64,000 nt of DNA from Bordetella genomosp. 7 (GCF_002261265.1 NZ_NEVK01000003.1:1-64000), one strand, 5' to 3'. Counted from the first letter of the stretch, positions 41,870-51,773 are shown. A program made the numbers and translations. The notes: generated by a model not told the origin, from the letters alone.

Positions 41870-43555
41870 ATGACACGTCCCTGGCTCGCGCAATACCCCG
41901 AAGGCGTCCCGGCCGAGATCACCATCGACGGCTACAAGTCTCTTACTCAGCTGCTCGACCGGTCGTGCAGAAAGTACGCGAAGCGGGTGGCCTGCACGGC
42001 CATGGGCAGCGACTTGTCGTATGCCGACCTCGACCGCCAGGCGCTCGCCTTTGCCGCCTGGCTGCAGGGTCTGGGGTTGCAGAAGGGCGCGCGTGTGGCG
42101 CTGATGATGCCCAATGTGCCTGCCTATCTCGTGTGCCTGCTGGGGACGCTGCGGGCGGGCCACGTGGTGGTCAACGTCAACCCGTTGTACAAGTCCGACG
42201 AATTGCAGCGCCTGCTGCACGACAGCGAGGCCGAGGTCATCGTGATACTCGAGAACTTCGCCCGCACGCTGCAAGACGTGCCCGACCGGGCGCAGCTGCG
42301 CCATGTCGTGGTCACCGGCCCCGGCGACCTGCTGGGTGGATTGAAGGCGCCGCTGGTCAACCTGGCGGCGCGCTATGTGAAACGCATGATCCCCGAGTGG
42401 CGCATCGATGGCGCGTTGCGCCTGACCAGCGTGCTGGCGCGGGCCGATTCGGCGTCCTTCAAGCGGCCCGCGCTCTCGCACGACGATGTGGCGGTGCTGC
42501 AGTACACCGGCGGCACCACGGGGGTGCCCAAGGGCGCCATGCTGACGCACGGCAACTTGCTGGCCAACGTGTTGCAACTGCAGGAAGTCGCGCGGCCCGC
42601 ATTGCGCGACCTGGAACATACCCAGCTCACGATCATCAGCGCCCTGCCGCTGTACCACGTGTTTGCCATGACGGTCTGCGGCCTGTTCGGCATATATGCC
42701 GGCATGCGCAACCTGCTCATCATCAACCCGCGCGACCAGCCCGCGCTGATCGCGGCGTGGCGCAAGGCGGGCGTGAACATCTTTCCGGGCGTCAACACCT
42801 TGTTCAACGCGCTTGCGCACAACGAGGAGTTCGCGCGGCTCGATTTCTCGGGCCTGCGCCTGACGCTGGGCGGCGGCATGGCGGTGCAGCGCCAGGTGGC
42901 CGAACGCTGGCTGGAAATCACCGGGCGGCCCCTGATAGAAGGCTATGGGTTATCTGAAACGTCGCCGGTGGCGACGGTCAACCCCACCAATTCCACCGAG
43001 TATTCCGGGTCTATCGGCCTGCCTCTGCCGTCTACCGATGTGGCGATTCTTGACGACGATGGCCGGCCCGTGCCCCTGGGCGAGCGCGGCGAAGTGTGCA
43101 TACGCGGTCCGCAGGTCATGCTGGGCTACTGGAAAAAACCCGAGGAAACGCGCAACAGCATGACCGAGGACGGTTTTTTCCGCACGGGCGACATCGGCAT
43201 CATGGACGAAAAAGGCTATACCCGCATCGTCGACCGCAAGAAGGACATGATCGCAGTGTCGGGCTTCAAGGTGTACCCGAACGAGGTCGAGGCCGTGATC
43301 GCTTCGCACCCCGGCGTACTCGAATGCGCGGTGGTGGGCGTGCCCGATCCGCGCACAGGCGAGGCGGTCAAGGCGTATGTCGTGAAGAAAGACCCCGCGC
43401 TTACCGAGGCGCAGGTCATAGACTGGTGCCGCGAGAAACTTACCAACTACAAGCGCCCGCACGCGGTGGAGTTTCGCGGCGAACTGCCCAAGAGCAATGT
43501 GGGCAAGATACTGCGGCGTGAATTGCGGCCGGGCGGCGAATCGGGCGCCGCCTAG
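41870..43555 (+). CDS. fadD: Long-chain fatty acid--CoA ligase
   Basis: A 561-residue AMP-forming acyl-CoA synthetase. AMP-binding motif YTGGTTGVPKGAMLTHGN, A5 motif YGLSETSP, A7 GEVCIRGPQVMLGYW, A8 DIGIMDEKGYTRIVDRKKD and the catalytic Lys near the end in PKSNVGKILRREL are all present. It probably activates fatty acids for beta-oxidation. Chain-length specificity is inferred from family. ATG 41870 follows GGAGGCAAG. Confidence 0.9.
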   Translation: MTRPWLAQYPEGVPAEITIDGYKSLTQLLDRSCRKYAKRVACTAMGSDLSYADLDRQALAFAAWLQGLGLQKGARVALMMPNVPAYLVCLLGTLRAGHVVVNVNPLYKSDELQRLLHDSEAEVIVILENFARTLQDVPDRAQLRHVVVTGPGDLLGGLKAPLVNLAARYVKRMIPEWRIDGALRLTSVLARADSASFKRPALSHDDVAVLQYTGGTTGVPKGAMLTHGNLLANVLQLQEVARPALRDLEHTQLTIISALPLYHVFAMTVCGLFGIYAGMRNLLIINPRDQPALIAAWRKAGVNIFPGVNTLFNALAHNEEFARLDFSGLRLTLGGGMAVQRQVAERWLEITGRPLIEGYGLSETSPVATVNPTNSTEYSGSIGLPLPSTDVAILDDDGRPVPLGERGEVCIRGPQVMLGYWKKPEETRNSMTEDGFFRTGDIGIMDEKGYTRIVDRKKDMIAVSGFKVYPNEVEAVIASHPGVLECAVVGVPDPRTGEAVKAYVVKKDPALTEAQVIDWCREKLTNYKRPHAVEFRGELPKSNVGKILRRELRPGGESGAA

Positions 43556-43561
43556 CCGCGC

Positions 43562-44434
43562 CTAGGACGCCTGCAGGTGCGGGGCGACCATGTTGTGCAG
43601 CGCTTGGACGATGGCGGGGTTGCCGGCCACCACGCGCCCGCCGACGGGCCAGGGGTCCTGGCGGTGCATGTCGTGGCAGACGCCGCCGGCTTCGCGCAGG
43701 ATCAGGGTGCCAGCCGCCACATCCCAGGGCGCCAGGCCCATTTCCCAGTAGCCGTCGTAACGGCCGCAGGCGGTCCAGGCCAGGTCGAGCGCGGCCGCCC
43801 CCATGCGCCGCACGCCGCGCGCGGTGCAGATGGCGTCTTGCAGCATGGGCATGTACTGGCTTGCAAATGAAAAGTCGCGGAACGGGAACCCGGTGGCCAG
43901 CACCGCGTCGTTGAGCGATTGCGTCCGCGAGCAGGCGATGCGGCGCCCGTTGAGCCACGCCCCGATGCCATGCACGGCGGTGAACAGCTCTTCGCGGCTG
44001 GGGTCATACACGACGCCGATGACGGGGGTGTCGACCTCGAGGGGGCCGCCGCCGGACACGCGTGTACCGCCGTGCGCCACCAGCGCGATGGAAACCGCGT
44101 AGTGCGGGATGCCATGCAGGAAGTTGGTCGTGCCGTCCAGCGGATCGATGTACCAGGTGGCGCTGCCCTGGGCCTTGCCACCCGTTTCTTCGGCCACGAT
44201 GCCGAACTGGGGCGTGCGGGCCCGCAGGGATTCGATAATGGCGGCTTCGGCTTCGCGGTCGGCCTGCGAGACCAGATCGTTGCGGGCCTTGTGATCGATC
44301 ACCAGGTCGGCACGATGGTGCGCGTACGATTGCAGGACGGCGGCGCCGGTGTGGGCCGCCGAAACGGCCGTGTCGATGGCGGATGCCAGGTCCAGGGGCG
44401 CCGCCTGGGTCGGGGGAGAATCGGTCGTCGGCAT
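43562..44434 (-). CDS. Inositol monophosphatase family protein
   Basis: A 290-residue magnesium-dependent phosphatase (SuhB-like). Motif 1 DPLDGTTNFLHG and motif 2 WDVAAGTLILREAGG are intact, and VAEETGG supplies metal ligands. In other bacteria SuhB acts in ribosome assembly as well as on inositol phosphates. I start at ATG 44434. An in-frame extension to 44512 adds unrelated residues. It converges with fadD with a 6-bp gap. Confidence 0.88.
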   Translation of the reverse strand: MPTTDSPPTQAAPLDLASAIDTAVSAAHTGAAVLQSYAHHRADLVIDHKARNDLVSQADREAEAAIIESLRARTPQFGIVAEETGGKAQGSATWYIDPLDGTTNFLHGIPHYAVSIALVAHGGTRVSGGGPLEVDTPVIGVVYDPSREELFTAVHGIGAWLNGRRIACSRTQSLNDAVLATGFPFRDFSFASQYMPMLQDAICTARGVRRMGAAALDLAWTACGRYDGYWEMGLAPWDVAAGTLILREAGGVCHDMHRQDPWPVGGRVVAGNPAIVQALHNMVAPHLQAS

Positions 44435-44580
44435 AAATCCAGTGTAAGCCTTTGTGGCAACGAGCTTATCGCACTGCGCCAAATACAGTCGCGCGGCGTG
44501 GCTTTCAGCCAACGTAACACGCTTGTCGCTTTGGTTATTCTGGCGGGCATTCAGGTATTTGCATACTGCCGTCGAGATTC

Positions 44581-46470
44581 ATGTCTTCCTACGTTCCCCT
44601 GACACCTCCCGCCGCCAGCCTCGGCCCCGACGGGCGCCTGCGCAGCGCCGCCTATGGCGATGTCTATCACAACATTTCGAGCGCGCTCGGGCAGGCCGAA
44701 CACGTTTTCCTGAGGGGCAACGGCCTGCCGCAGCGTTGGCGCGGCAGGCCGGCCTTTACCGTATGCGAAACCGGTTTCGGGCTGGGGCTGAACTTCCTGG
44801 CGCTGTGGCAGGCTTGGCGGCAGGATGGGGCCAGGCCGCGGCGGCTGCATATGCTGTCGATAGAGGCGCATCCCTTCAGCCGCGCCGAATTGCACGATTG
44901 GCTGGGGCAGGTCGCGCCCGACACATTGCAGGATCTGGCCGGGCAGCTGGCAGATCAATGGCCGGCCTGCCTGCCGGGGCTGCATCGCCTGGAATTCGAA
45001 GGCGGGGCGGTGACACTGACGCTGGCTTTCGGCAGGGCGGCCGACATCGCGCCGCTGTTGCGCGCACGTGTCGATGCGTATTTTCTGGATGGCTTCGCCC
45101 CGGACCGCAACCCGGATCTGTGGCAACCCGAATTGCTCAGGGACCTGTCGCGCCTGGCCGCGCCCGACGCCACGGTGGCTACATGGGCCAGTGCGGGCAT
45201 GGTGCGCCGGGGTTTGGCGCAGGCCGGCTTCCAGGTTGGCAAGCAGCCCGGCTACGGGGGCAAATGGTCGATGACCGTGGGCGTGCGGGCGGATCCGACA
45301 GGGCCGATTGCGGGCCACGAGCCGTGGCTGCAGGCGCGAGCCGCCGATGACGCCGGCGCCGGCGAAGTGGTGGTGGTGGGCGGCGGGCTGGCCGGCGCCG
45401 GCATCGCCCAGGCGCTGGCGCTGCGGGGGCGGCCTGTCTGCGTCATCGATGCGTCGGGGCCGGCGGCGGCCCATCAGGGCCATGCCGCAGCCGCACTCAC
45501 GCCGGTCATTGCGCGCGACGACAACCCCCGCGCACGGCTGTCGCGGGCCGGCAGCCTGCGGGCGCTGGCGCGATGGGCCGGCCTGCCACCCGCCGCCGCG
45601 CCCCGGCGCTGCGGCACGGTACAGCTCGAACGCGATGCGGGGCGCACCGCGGCCCTGGCCGAAACCTTGCGATTGTTGCAGTTCCCGGCGGATTGGGTGC
45701 GGGCCGTCACGCGCGACGAAGCGGCGGCCCTGGCAGGGGTGCCGGTGTCGCGCGGCGGCCTGTTCTTTGCCGATGGCCTGCTGGTGCGGCCCGCCGCGCT
45801 GGCGGCGGCGCTGCTCGATATGCCCGGGGTGCGCATGGTGACCGGACAGGCCGCGGCGCTGCGCCAATGCGGTTCCGCATGGAAGGTGCTGGACGCGGGG
45901 GGGCGGCTGCTGGGGCAGGGCGCCACGGTGGTACTGGCCAACGCGTTCGGCGCGCAGGCGCTGCTGCGCGCTTCCGGATTGCTGGAGCCGCTGCCGCGCA
46001 TGGCGCAGATGCATGCGCTGGCGGGCGAAGTCACCTTGCTGCCTGCGCATGCCCTTGACGGCGGGCCACGCTGCATCGTCGGGGGTGAAGGGTATTTGCT
46101 GCCGGCCCTGGACGGGTGGTGCGTGGCTGGCAGTACATACGAGCACGGCGCCGCCGCGGCCGTCGTCAGCGACGCCGGCCAGCAGGCCGTGCTGCACAAG
46201 GCGGCGCGGCTGCTGGACCAATGGCCGGCCGACCGGTCGGAGCTGACCCCCGGCCAGTTGCCAGGGTGGGCGGGGTGGCGCGCGGTGCTGCCGGGCCGGC
46301 TGCCCGCCATCGGGCCCCTTGCACACGCGCCCGGCGTCTGGCTGGCGGCCGGATACGCGTCTCGCGGGCTGACATGGTCGGCCCTGGCCGGTGACCTGAT
46401 TGCCGCCGGGCTGCACGACGAACCCTTGCCGCTGGCCGCTGACCTGCTGGCGGCCGTCGCGCCCCGCTAG
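44581..46470 (+). CDS. mnmC: Bifunctional tRNA 5-methylaminomethyl-2-thiouridine enzyme MnmC
   Basis: A 629-residue two-domain protein completing mnm5s2U34 in tRNAs such as tRNA-Lys(UUU). Residues about 1-235 are a SAM methyltransferase ([38 protein letters not shown]). The remainder is an FAD oxidoreductase that removes carboxymethyl ([20 protein letters not shown] and, near the end, [18 protein letters not shown]). Both halves look intact. It lies about 5 kb upstream of a tRNA-Lys(TTT) gene, an expected substrate. Confidence 0.93.
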   Translation: MSSYVPLTPPAASLGPDGRLRSAAYGDVYHNISSALGQAEHVFLRGNGLPQRWRGRPAFTVCETGFGLGLNFLALWQAWRQDGARPRRLHMLSIEAHPFSRAELHDWLGQVAPDTLQDLAGQLADQWPACLPGLHRLEFEGGAVTLTLAFGRAADIAPLLRARVDAYFLDGFAPDRNPDLWQPELLRDLSRLAAPDATVATWASAGMVRRGLAQAGFQVGKQPGYGGKWSMTVGVRADPTGPIAGHEPWLQARAADDAGAGEVVVVGGGLAGAGIAQALALRGRPVCVIDASGPAAAHQGHAAAALTPVIARDDNPRARLSRAGSLRALARWAGLPPAAAPRRCGTVQLERDAGRTAALAETLRLLQFPADWVRAVTRDEAAALAGVPVSRGGLFFADGLLVRPAALAAALLDMPGVRMVTGQAAALRQCGSAWKVLDAGGRLLGQGATVVLANAFGAQALLRASGLLEPLPRMAQMHALAGEVTLLPAHALDGGPRCIVGGEGYLLPALDGWCVAGSTYEHGAAAAVVSDAGQQAVLHKAARLLDQWPADRSELTPGQLPGWAGWRAVLPGRLPAIGPLAHAPGVWLAAGYASRGLTWSALAGDLIAAGLHDEPLPLAADLLAAVAPR

Positions 46471-46701
46471 CGCAGAAGCGGCCGTGATGGCAGATGATGC
46501 GCGTAAAACCCGGCCATATACGGCCCCGGACGACTTCCGGCAAGGTAGCGAGTGAGTAATTGCTGCGCTGCGAAGGGTCTCCGTTCGCGGCCCGCTGGGC
46601 TTCGCAACAAGGTGCGAAAACAGGGACCGAGTTTATTTCGAGGGCCAAATCCGTCAAAATAGCGTCTTTTAATTGGTTTTGGCTTAAGCCGGGGGATACC
46701 T

Positions 46702-48927
46702 GTGCCGCCCAAATTCGACTATGCCCACACTACCCAACTCGAATCGATCGAGTTGCTGTCGTCGCGCTCCAGCCGCATCGACTTCGATGCCGGCGACGGG
46801 CTGCGCCTGGTAGTCGAGGCGCATGCGCCTGGGGTGTTCCGCCTGCGTTTCGGCCAGGCGAACCTGCTCACCGACGAGAAACCCGGCGCGCGCGCGCGGG
46901 CCGTGGCCGAGATGCTGCTGGCGCGCCAAGAGGCCGTGGGCGAATGCACCATCGCCCCGCGCGATGACGGCAATGGCTGGCGTATCGCCCAGGGCGACGT
47001 CGTGCTCGAAGTCCAGCCCGATCCCGTCCGCATCACGCTGCACCGGGGCGATGCAAGGCTGCTGGCTTCCGATGTCTCGGCCCACCAGCCCGCCTTCGGG
47101 TTCAATGCGCTCGACGAGGCCGAGCATGCGGTCTGGAACGCGGCCTTCACGCTCGAGCCGGGCGAACGCGTCTACGGCCTGGGCGAGACCTCGGGCGACC
47201 TGAACCGTCGCGATGAATCCGTCGTTTCCGACGATCCCGAGCACCGCGCCCTGCCGCTGGCCTGGAGCCCGCGCGGCTGGGGAGTGTATGTCAACACCAT
47301 GCAACGCGTGCACCATGACGTGGGCGTGGCGCCGGCCGACAGCGCCTATGCCTTGTCGGTCGAAGACGCTGTCCTCGACGTGTTCCTGTTCGCCGGCGAA
47401 CCATGCGAAGTGCTGAATCAGTACACCGCCCTGACCGGCCGGGCCGGGCAGCCGGTGCTGTGGGCGATGGGCGCCTGGCTGCAACAGGCCGACGGCGAAA
47501 TGGCCACGCAAACCGCGGCCCTGGTGGCGCAGATGCGCGAGCAGCAGTTGCCCCTGGATGCCGTCAAGTTGGCGGGCCCCGCAGCGTGGGGCTTTCAGGC
47601 CGACAAACCCGTATTCGAATGGGACGCGCAGCGCTTTCCCGATGCGCGCCAGATGCTGGCCTTGTTCCACAAGCATCATGTGCATGTCGCGGCCATCGGC
47701 TTTCCGGGCGTCATCAAGTCCACGCTTTTGTTCGAAGAGCTCGAAGACCGCGGCTGGCTGCTGACGCGCGAAGACGGCAGCGCCCAGGTCTTTGACGGCA
47801 ATGCGGCCAGCGGCGGCCGGCCGTATGGCTTGCTCGACCTGACCTATCGCGACGTCTACAACCTGTGGATCGAGCGGCATCGCCAACTGCTCGACGACGG
47901 GCTGGATGCGCCCGCCTGTGATGCGCAGATTGCCATTCCCGATGGCGTCAGCGCGCGTAACGGCGAAACTGGCGCCTTATTGCGCACCATGTATCCGCTG
48001 CTGGCGCGCCGCGCGCTGTTCGACGCCGTGGCAGGCCACAAAGTGCCGCCCGAGGGCGTCGTGCCCAGCACCGACCTTTTCCCGGCCGCGCAGCGCCTGC
48101 CCTGGCAGGTGGGCCCGCAGGTCACCAACGACTGGGACGGGCTGCAACATACGTTGCGCACGGCCTTGTCCACAGGCGCCAGCGGCGTGCCCGTGCAAGT
48201 GCATTCCATCGGCTCGGCTTCGGCGCCGCTGGACGGCATGACGCCCGAGCTCTACCTGCGCTGGCTCACCATGGGCGTGTTTTCCGCCAACTTCTGCTTC
48301 CAGGGGGTTGCGCCACTGATGCCGTGGGCGTTTGGCGATGACGTGCTGGAACAGGCGCGCATGTGGCTGCAGTGGCGCTACCGCCTTATTCCGTACGTGC
48401 TGGGCGCCATTGAAGATTCCGTGCGTACCGGACTGCCCGTGCAGCGGTCCATGGCGCTGAGCTTCCCGAACGACCCCGACGCCCACGACTGGGACCTGCA
48501 GTACTTGCTGGGCCCGGCGCTGCTGGTGGCGCCGGTCACCCAGCCCGGCAGCAGCGTGCGTGTCTATTTGCCCAAGGGCGAAGCCTGGTGGGACCTGAAC
48601 ACCGGCCACCGCTACGAGGGCGGCACCACCTGGACACTGGAATGCGGCACCGACAAATTCCCGGTGTTCGGTCGCGAAGGCCACATGCTGTGCCTGGGTC
48701 CGGTTGCGCAGCACGCCGGCGAATTCAATTCGGCCCGCATTCTCGACGAAGTCTGGATGTTCGGCATGCCCATGCACAACCCGGTGGTCATGCGCAACAA
48801 GATCCGCGTGATGCAGATGCAGGGCTCCAGCTATATCAAGGGCCTGGAAGGGCTGCGTATCCTTCCGTCCGAAGGCCTGGAAGTCAAACGCCGCGGCGCC
48901 GAAGTGCGGATTTCCCGCGCCAGGTAG
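46702..48927 (+). CDS. Glycoside hydrolase family 31-like protein with altered active site
   Basis: A 741-residue protein with GH31 layout: N-terminal beta-sandwich (ERVYGLGETSGDLNRRDE), TIM barrel, C-terminal beta domains (LVAPVTQPGSSVRVYLPKG). Compared from memory with E. coli YicI, the nucleophile Asp is kept (Asp407 in PACDAQIAIP). The acid/base region WGGD, however, corresponds to VGPQ (Gln473), and HDIGG is HSIGS (Ser502). It may be catalytically dead, or active on a different bond. It starts with GTG 46702. Its neighbours give no sugar-pathway context. Confidence 0.75.
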   Translation: MPPKFDYAHTTQLESIELLSSRSSRIDFDAGDGLRLVVEAHAPGVFRLRFGQANLLTDEKPGARARAVAEMLLARQEAVGECTIAPRDDGNGWRIAQGDVVLEVQPDPVRITLHRGDARLLASDVSAHQPAFGFNALDEAEHAVWNAAFTLEPGERVYGLGETSGDLNRRDESVVSDDPEHRALPLAWSPRGWGVYVNTMQRVHHDVGVAPADSAYALSVEDAVLDVFLFAGEPCEVLNQYTALTGRAGQPVLWAMGAWLQQADGEMATQTAALVAQMREQQLPLDAVKLAGPAAWGFQADKPVFEWDAQRFPDARQMLALFHKHHVHVAAIGFPGVIKSTLLFEELEDRGWLLTREDGSAQVFDGNAASGGRPYGLLDLTYRDVYNLWIERHRQLLDDGLDAPACDAQIAIPDGVSARNGETGALLRTMYPLLARRALFDAVAGHKVPPEGVVPSTDLFPAAQRLPWQVGPQVTNDWDGLQHTLRTALSTGASGVPVQVHSIGSASAPLDGMTPELYLRWLTMGVFSANFCFQGVAPLMPWAFGDDVLEQARMWLQWRYRLIPYVLGAIEDSVRTGLPVQRSMALSFPNDPDAHDWDLQYLLGPALLVAPVTQPGSSVRVYLPKGEAWWDLNTGHRYEGGTTWTLECGTDKFPVFGREGHMLCLGPVAQHAGEFNSARILDEVWMFGMPMHNPVVMRNKIRVMQMQGSSYIKGLEGLRILPSEGLEVKRRGAEVRISRAR

Positions 48928-48933
48928 CACGGT

Positions 48934-48979
48934 CCGCAACACAGCGCCGGCGCCTTCGGCGGCCGGCGCTGTGTTGCGG
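48934..48979 (+). terminator. Long perfect hairpin after the GH31-like gene
   Basis: An 18-bp perfect stem (48934-48951 with 48962-48979) encloses a 10-nt loop that can add a further GCC/GGC pairing. It starts seven bp after the gene stop. There is no U-tract, so it may slow polymerase, stabilise the mRNA 3' end, or be a repeat element. Confidence 0.55.
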
Positions 48980-49046
48980 CGTGTGCTATGGTTCGCCGCG
49001 CGGCGCGGGGGCTTATCCGTTCCCGGCGCGCCATCGGCCGGCTTTA

Positions 49047-49091
49047 AATAACTAAAAGTTATTAAAAAGAGAATAATCAGTCGTTCTCTTT
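49047..49091 (+). promoter_or_regulatory. Paired inverted repeats upstream of metN
   Basis: AATAACT-AAA-AGTTATT (49047-49063) is followed by AAAGAGAA (49066-49073) and its complement TTCTCTTT (49084-49091). Both lie in an AT-rich island within 75 bp of the metN start. They may be operators or alternative leader structures controlling the methionine transporter. No known SAM riboswitch was recognised. Confidence 0.4.
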
Positions 49092-49121
49092 GGATGGCCG
49101 GTCCTCCAAAATCGCACCGTC

Positions 49122-50210
49122 ATGATTCACATAGAAAATCTCTCAAAGAGCTACGCCACGCCGCATGGCCGCTTTGAGGCGCTACGAAACATCAGCCTGC
49201 ATATCGAGCAGGGCGAGGTGTTCGGCATTATCGGCCCCAGCGGGGCCGGCAAAAGCACCCTGGTGCAATGCATCAATCTGCTGGAACGCCCCGATCACGG
49301 CGAGATCGTGATCGGCGGCACGCCCCTGACCGGCCTGGACGAGGCGCGCCTGCGCAGCCAGCGCCGCCGCATCGGCATGGTGTTCCAGGGCTTCAACCTG
49401 CTGGCGCGCCGCACGGTATATGGCAACGTGGCGCTGCCGCTCGAAATCGCCGGCGTGCCGCGCAGCGAGATTCCCGCCCGGGTCGAGCGCCTGCTGGCGC
49501 TGGTGGGCCTGGAGCATCTGCGCGACCGCTATCCCGGCCAGATCAGCGGCGGCCAGAAGCAGCGCGTGGGCATTGCCCGTGCGCTGGCCAACGACCCCGA
49601 CGTGCTGCTCAGTGACGAGGCCACGTCGGCGCTGGACCCCGAAACAACGCACAACATCCTGGCCCTGCTGCGCGACATCAACCGCCAGACGGGTATTACC
49701 GTGGTGATGATCACGCACCAGATGGAAGTGGTGCGCGAGATCTGCGACCGTGTGGCGGTGCTGTCGCATGGCGAGGTCGTCGAAATGGGGCGCACGCAGG
49801 ATATTTTCGCGAGTCCGCGGCACGAGGTCACGCGCGCGATGGTGTCTGCCGCCACGGCGTCCGACCTTACCGACGCCACCCTGGCCGCGACCCGCGAGCG
49901 CATTGCCGCGCTGCGGGCCGCGCATCCGGACCGGGCGGTGCGGTTGCTGCGCCTGCGGTTGGCCGGCGGCGCCTCGGCCGGCACGCTGCTGTCCGACCTG
50001 ACGCGCGAGCACGCGCTCGACGTCAGCCTGGTGCAGGCGCGAGTCGAAGACATACAAGGCGTTGCCGTCGGCACGCTGTTCCTGTTGGTGCAGGGCTCCG
50101 CCCAGGCACTGGGCCAGGCGCTGGCCGCACTGGCCGCCCAGGACATATCAGTAGAAGAAATTGCTTATGAGCCCGCAACTGATCGATCTGCTCGTCAACT
50201 CGCTGCTTGA
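49122..50210 (+). CDS. metN: Methionine ABC transporter ATP-binding protein
   Basis: A 362-residue ABC ATPase of the MetNIQ D/L-methionine importer. Walker A GPSGAGKSTL, signature ISGGQKQRVGIARAL, Walker B with LLSDEATSALDPETT, and a C-terminal NIL domain (from about residue 265) that senses methionine are present. The metI gene begins inside its last 44 bp in another frame, so translation is coupled. It starts at ATG 49122. Confidence 0.93.
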   Translation: MIHIENLSKSYATPHGRFEALRNISLHIEQGEVFGIIGPSGAGKSTLVQCINLLERPDHGEIVIGGTPLTGLDEARLRSQRRRIGMVFQGFNLLARRTVYGNVALPLEIAGVPRSEIPARVERLLALVGLEHLRDRYPGQISGGQKQRVGIARALANDPDVLLSDEATSALDPETTHNILALLRDINRQTGITVVMITHQMEVVREICDRVAVLSHGEVVEMGRTQDIFASPRHEVTRAMVSAATASDLTDATLAATRERIAALRAAHPDRAVRLLRLRLAGGASAGTLLSDLTREHALDVSLVQARVEDIQGVAVGTLFLLVQGSAQALGQALAALAAQDISVEEIAYEPATDRSARQLAA

Positions 50211-50820
50211 AACCCTGTTGCTGGTGGGCGTTCCCAGCCTGATCGCCGTGCTGGTGGGCATTCCCATGGGCGTGGTGCTGGTCGTGACTGCGCGTGGCGC
50301 GATGCTGCAGCACCTGCTGGTCAACCGCGTGCTGGGCGCCATCGTCAACATTACCCGGTCGGTGCCGTTCATCATCCTGATGGTGGCCATCATTCCGTTT
50401 ACGCGCCTGGTTGCACAGACGTCGATCGGCACCACGGCGGCCATCGTGCCCCTGTCGGTGGCCGCCATTCCGTTCATGGCGCGCATTGCCGAGAACGCCA
50501 TGCGCGAGGTCGATTCCGGCCTGCTGACCGCGGCGCGCGCCATGGGCGCGAGCCCGCTGCAGATCATCATGAAGGTGCTGCTGCCCGAAGCCCTGCCGGG
50601 CCTGGTGGCCGCGACCATCGTCACCATTATCAGCCTGATCGGGTATTCGGCCATGGCGGGCGCCATCGGCGGAGGCGGCCTGGGCGACCTGGGCATCCGC
50701 TACGGCTACCAGCGGTTTCTTCCCGAAGTGATGCTGGCGGTGGTGGTGGTGCTGGTCGTGCTGGTGCAGGTGATCCAGGGCCTGGGCGACTGGCTGGTGC
50801 GCCGCATGTCGCATCGTTGA
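50167..50820 (+). CDS. metI: Methionine ABC transporter permease
   Basis: A 217-residue inner-membrane permease with five membrane segments and the EAA loop ARAMGASPLQIIMKVLLPEALPG. It pairs with MetN. The ATG at 50167 lies within the metN end. An earlier TTG two codons upstream is less likely. The C-terminus reads RMSHR. Confidence 0.92.
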   Translation: MSPQLIDLLVNSLLETLLLVGVPSLIAVLVGIPMGVVLVVTARGAMLQHLLVNRVLGAIVNITRSVPFIILMVAIIPFTRLVAQTSIGTTAAIVPLSVAAIPFMARIAENAMREVDSGLLTAARAMGASPLQIIMKVLLPEALPGLVAATIVTIISLIGYSAMAGAIGGGGLGDLGIRYGYQRFLPEVMLAVVVVLVVLVQVIQGLGDWLVRRMSHR

Positions 50821-50849
50821 TACCGTTTTTTCACTGGAACCCAAGCAAC

Positions 50850-51647
50850 ATGAGCATCAAATTCATCAAGTCGCTGGCCGCGCTGACCTTGGGCGCCGCC
50901 GTCGTTGCGCAACCCGTCCTGGCGCAGGACAAGCCCCTGAAAGTGGGCGTGACGGCCGGGCCGCACGCGCAGATTTTCGACGTGGTCAAGCAGGAAGCCG
51001 CCAAGCAGGGCATCGAAGTCGAGATCATCGAGTTCAGCGACTACGTGCAGCCGAACGCGGCCTTGTCGGCAGGCGATCTGGACATGAACAGCTACCAGCA
51101 CCAGCCCTACCTGGATGCCGCCAATGCCGACCGCGGCTACAAGCTCGTCAGCATTGCCAAGACGGTGATTTTTCCCATTGGCATCTACAGCAAGAAGGTC
51201 AAGAGCCTGGATGAGCTGAAGCAGGGCGCGCAGATCGGCATTCCCAATGACCCCACCAACGGCGGCCGCGCCTTGCTGCTGCTGCAACAGCAAGGCCTCA
51301 TCAAGCTGAATCCGGATGCCGGGTTGAAAGCCACGCCGATCGATGTGGCCGAGAACCCGCGCAAGCTGCGCTTTGTCGAGCTCGACGCCGCCCAGTTGCC
51401 GCGCTCGCTGGACGATACCGATGCGTCCGCGGTAAACACCAACTTCGCGCTCGAAGCCGGCCTGGACCCCAATACCGACGCCATCGCGCGTGAATCCTCG
51501 GAATCGCCCTATGCCAATGTGCTGGCGATCCGCGAGCAAGACCAGGGCCGTGCCGATCTGCGCAAGCTGGTGGAAATCTATCAAAGCCCGCCGGTGAAGG
51601 CATTCATCGCCGAGAAGTTCAAGGGCGCGGTGGTAGCCGCCTGGTAA
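50850..51647 (+). CDS. metQ: Methionine-binding protein MetQ
   Basis: A 265-residue periplasmic binding protein of the NlpA family. The N-terminus has a signal peptide (LAALTLGAAVVAQPVLAQ) without a lipobox Cys, so the mature protein may be soluble. Motifs TAGPHAQIFDVVKQEA, DMNSYQHQPYLD and NPRKLRFVELDAAQLPRSL are typical. It starts at ATG 50850. A longer frame from 50817 overlaps the metI stop. Confidence 0.92.
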   Translation: MSIKFIKSLAALTLGAAVVAQPVLAQDKPLKVGVTAGPHAQIFDVVKQEAAKQGIEVEIIEFSDYVQPNAALSAGDLDMNSYQHQPYLDAANADRGYKLVSIAKTVIFPIGIYSKKVKSLDELKQGAQIGIPNDPTNGGRALLLLQQQGLIKLNPDAGLKATPIDVAENPRKLRFVELDAAQLPRSLDDTDASAVNTNFALEAGLDPNTDAIARESSESPYANVLAIREQDQGRADLRKLVEIYQSPPVKAFIAEKFKGAVVAAW

Positions 51648-51654
51648 GGCCTTT

Positions 51655-51683
51655 TTGACAGCCCGGCTGAAGTACGTCATAAT
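51655..51683 (+). promoter_or_regulatory. Strong sigma-70 promoter of tRNA-Lys
   Basis: Consensus -35 TTGACA (51655-51660) and CATAAT (51678-51683) separated by exactly 17 bp. Predicted start near 51690, about eight bases before the mature tRNA. The GC-rich discriminator TTTCGCGC follows, as in stringently controlled stable-RNA promoters. Confidence 0.8.
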
Positions 51684-51697
51684 TTCGCGCTTCGGTC

Positions 51698-51773
51698 GGG
51701 TCGTTAGCTCAGTTGGTAGAGCAGCGGACTTTTAATCCGTTGGTCGCGCGTTCGAGTCGCGCACGACCCACCA
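51698..51773 (+). tRNA. tRNA-Lys (anticodon TTT)
   Basis: A 76-nt tRNA with encoded CCA. Acceptor GGGTCGT pairs with ACGACCC. The D arm is GCTCAGTTGGTAGAGC and the anticodon loop CTTTTAA contains TTT at 51731-51733. The T arm is GCGCG-TTCGAGT-CGCGC. It is the decoding tRNA for AAA/AAG and a substrate of MnmC, encoded upstream. Confidence 0.97.

Noticed and set aside
49047-49121. SAM riboswitch before metN
   Set aside because: No conserved SAM-I or SAM-II core could be seen; only simple palindromes.
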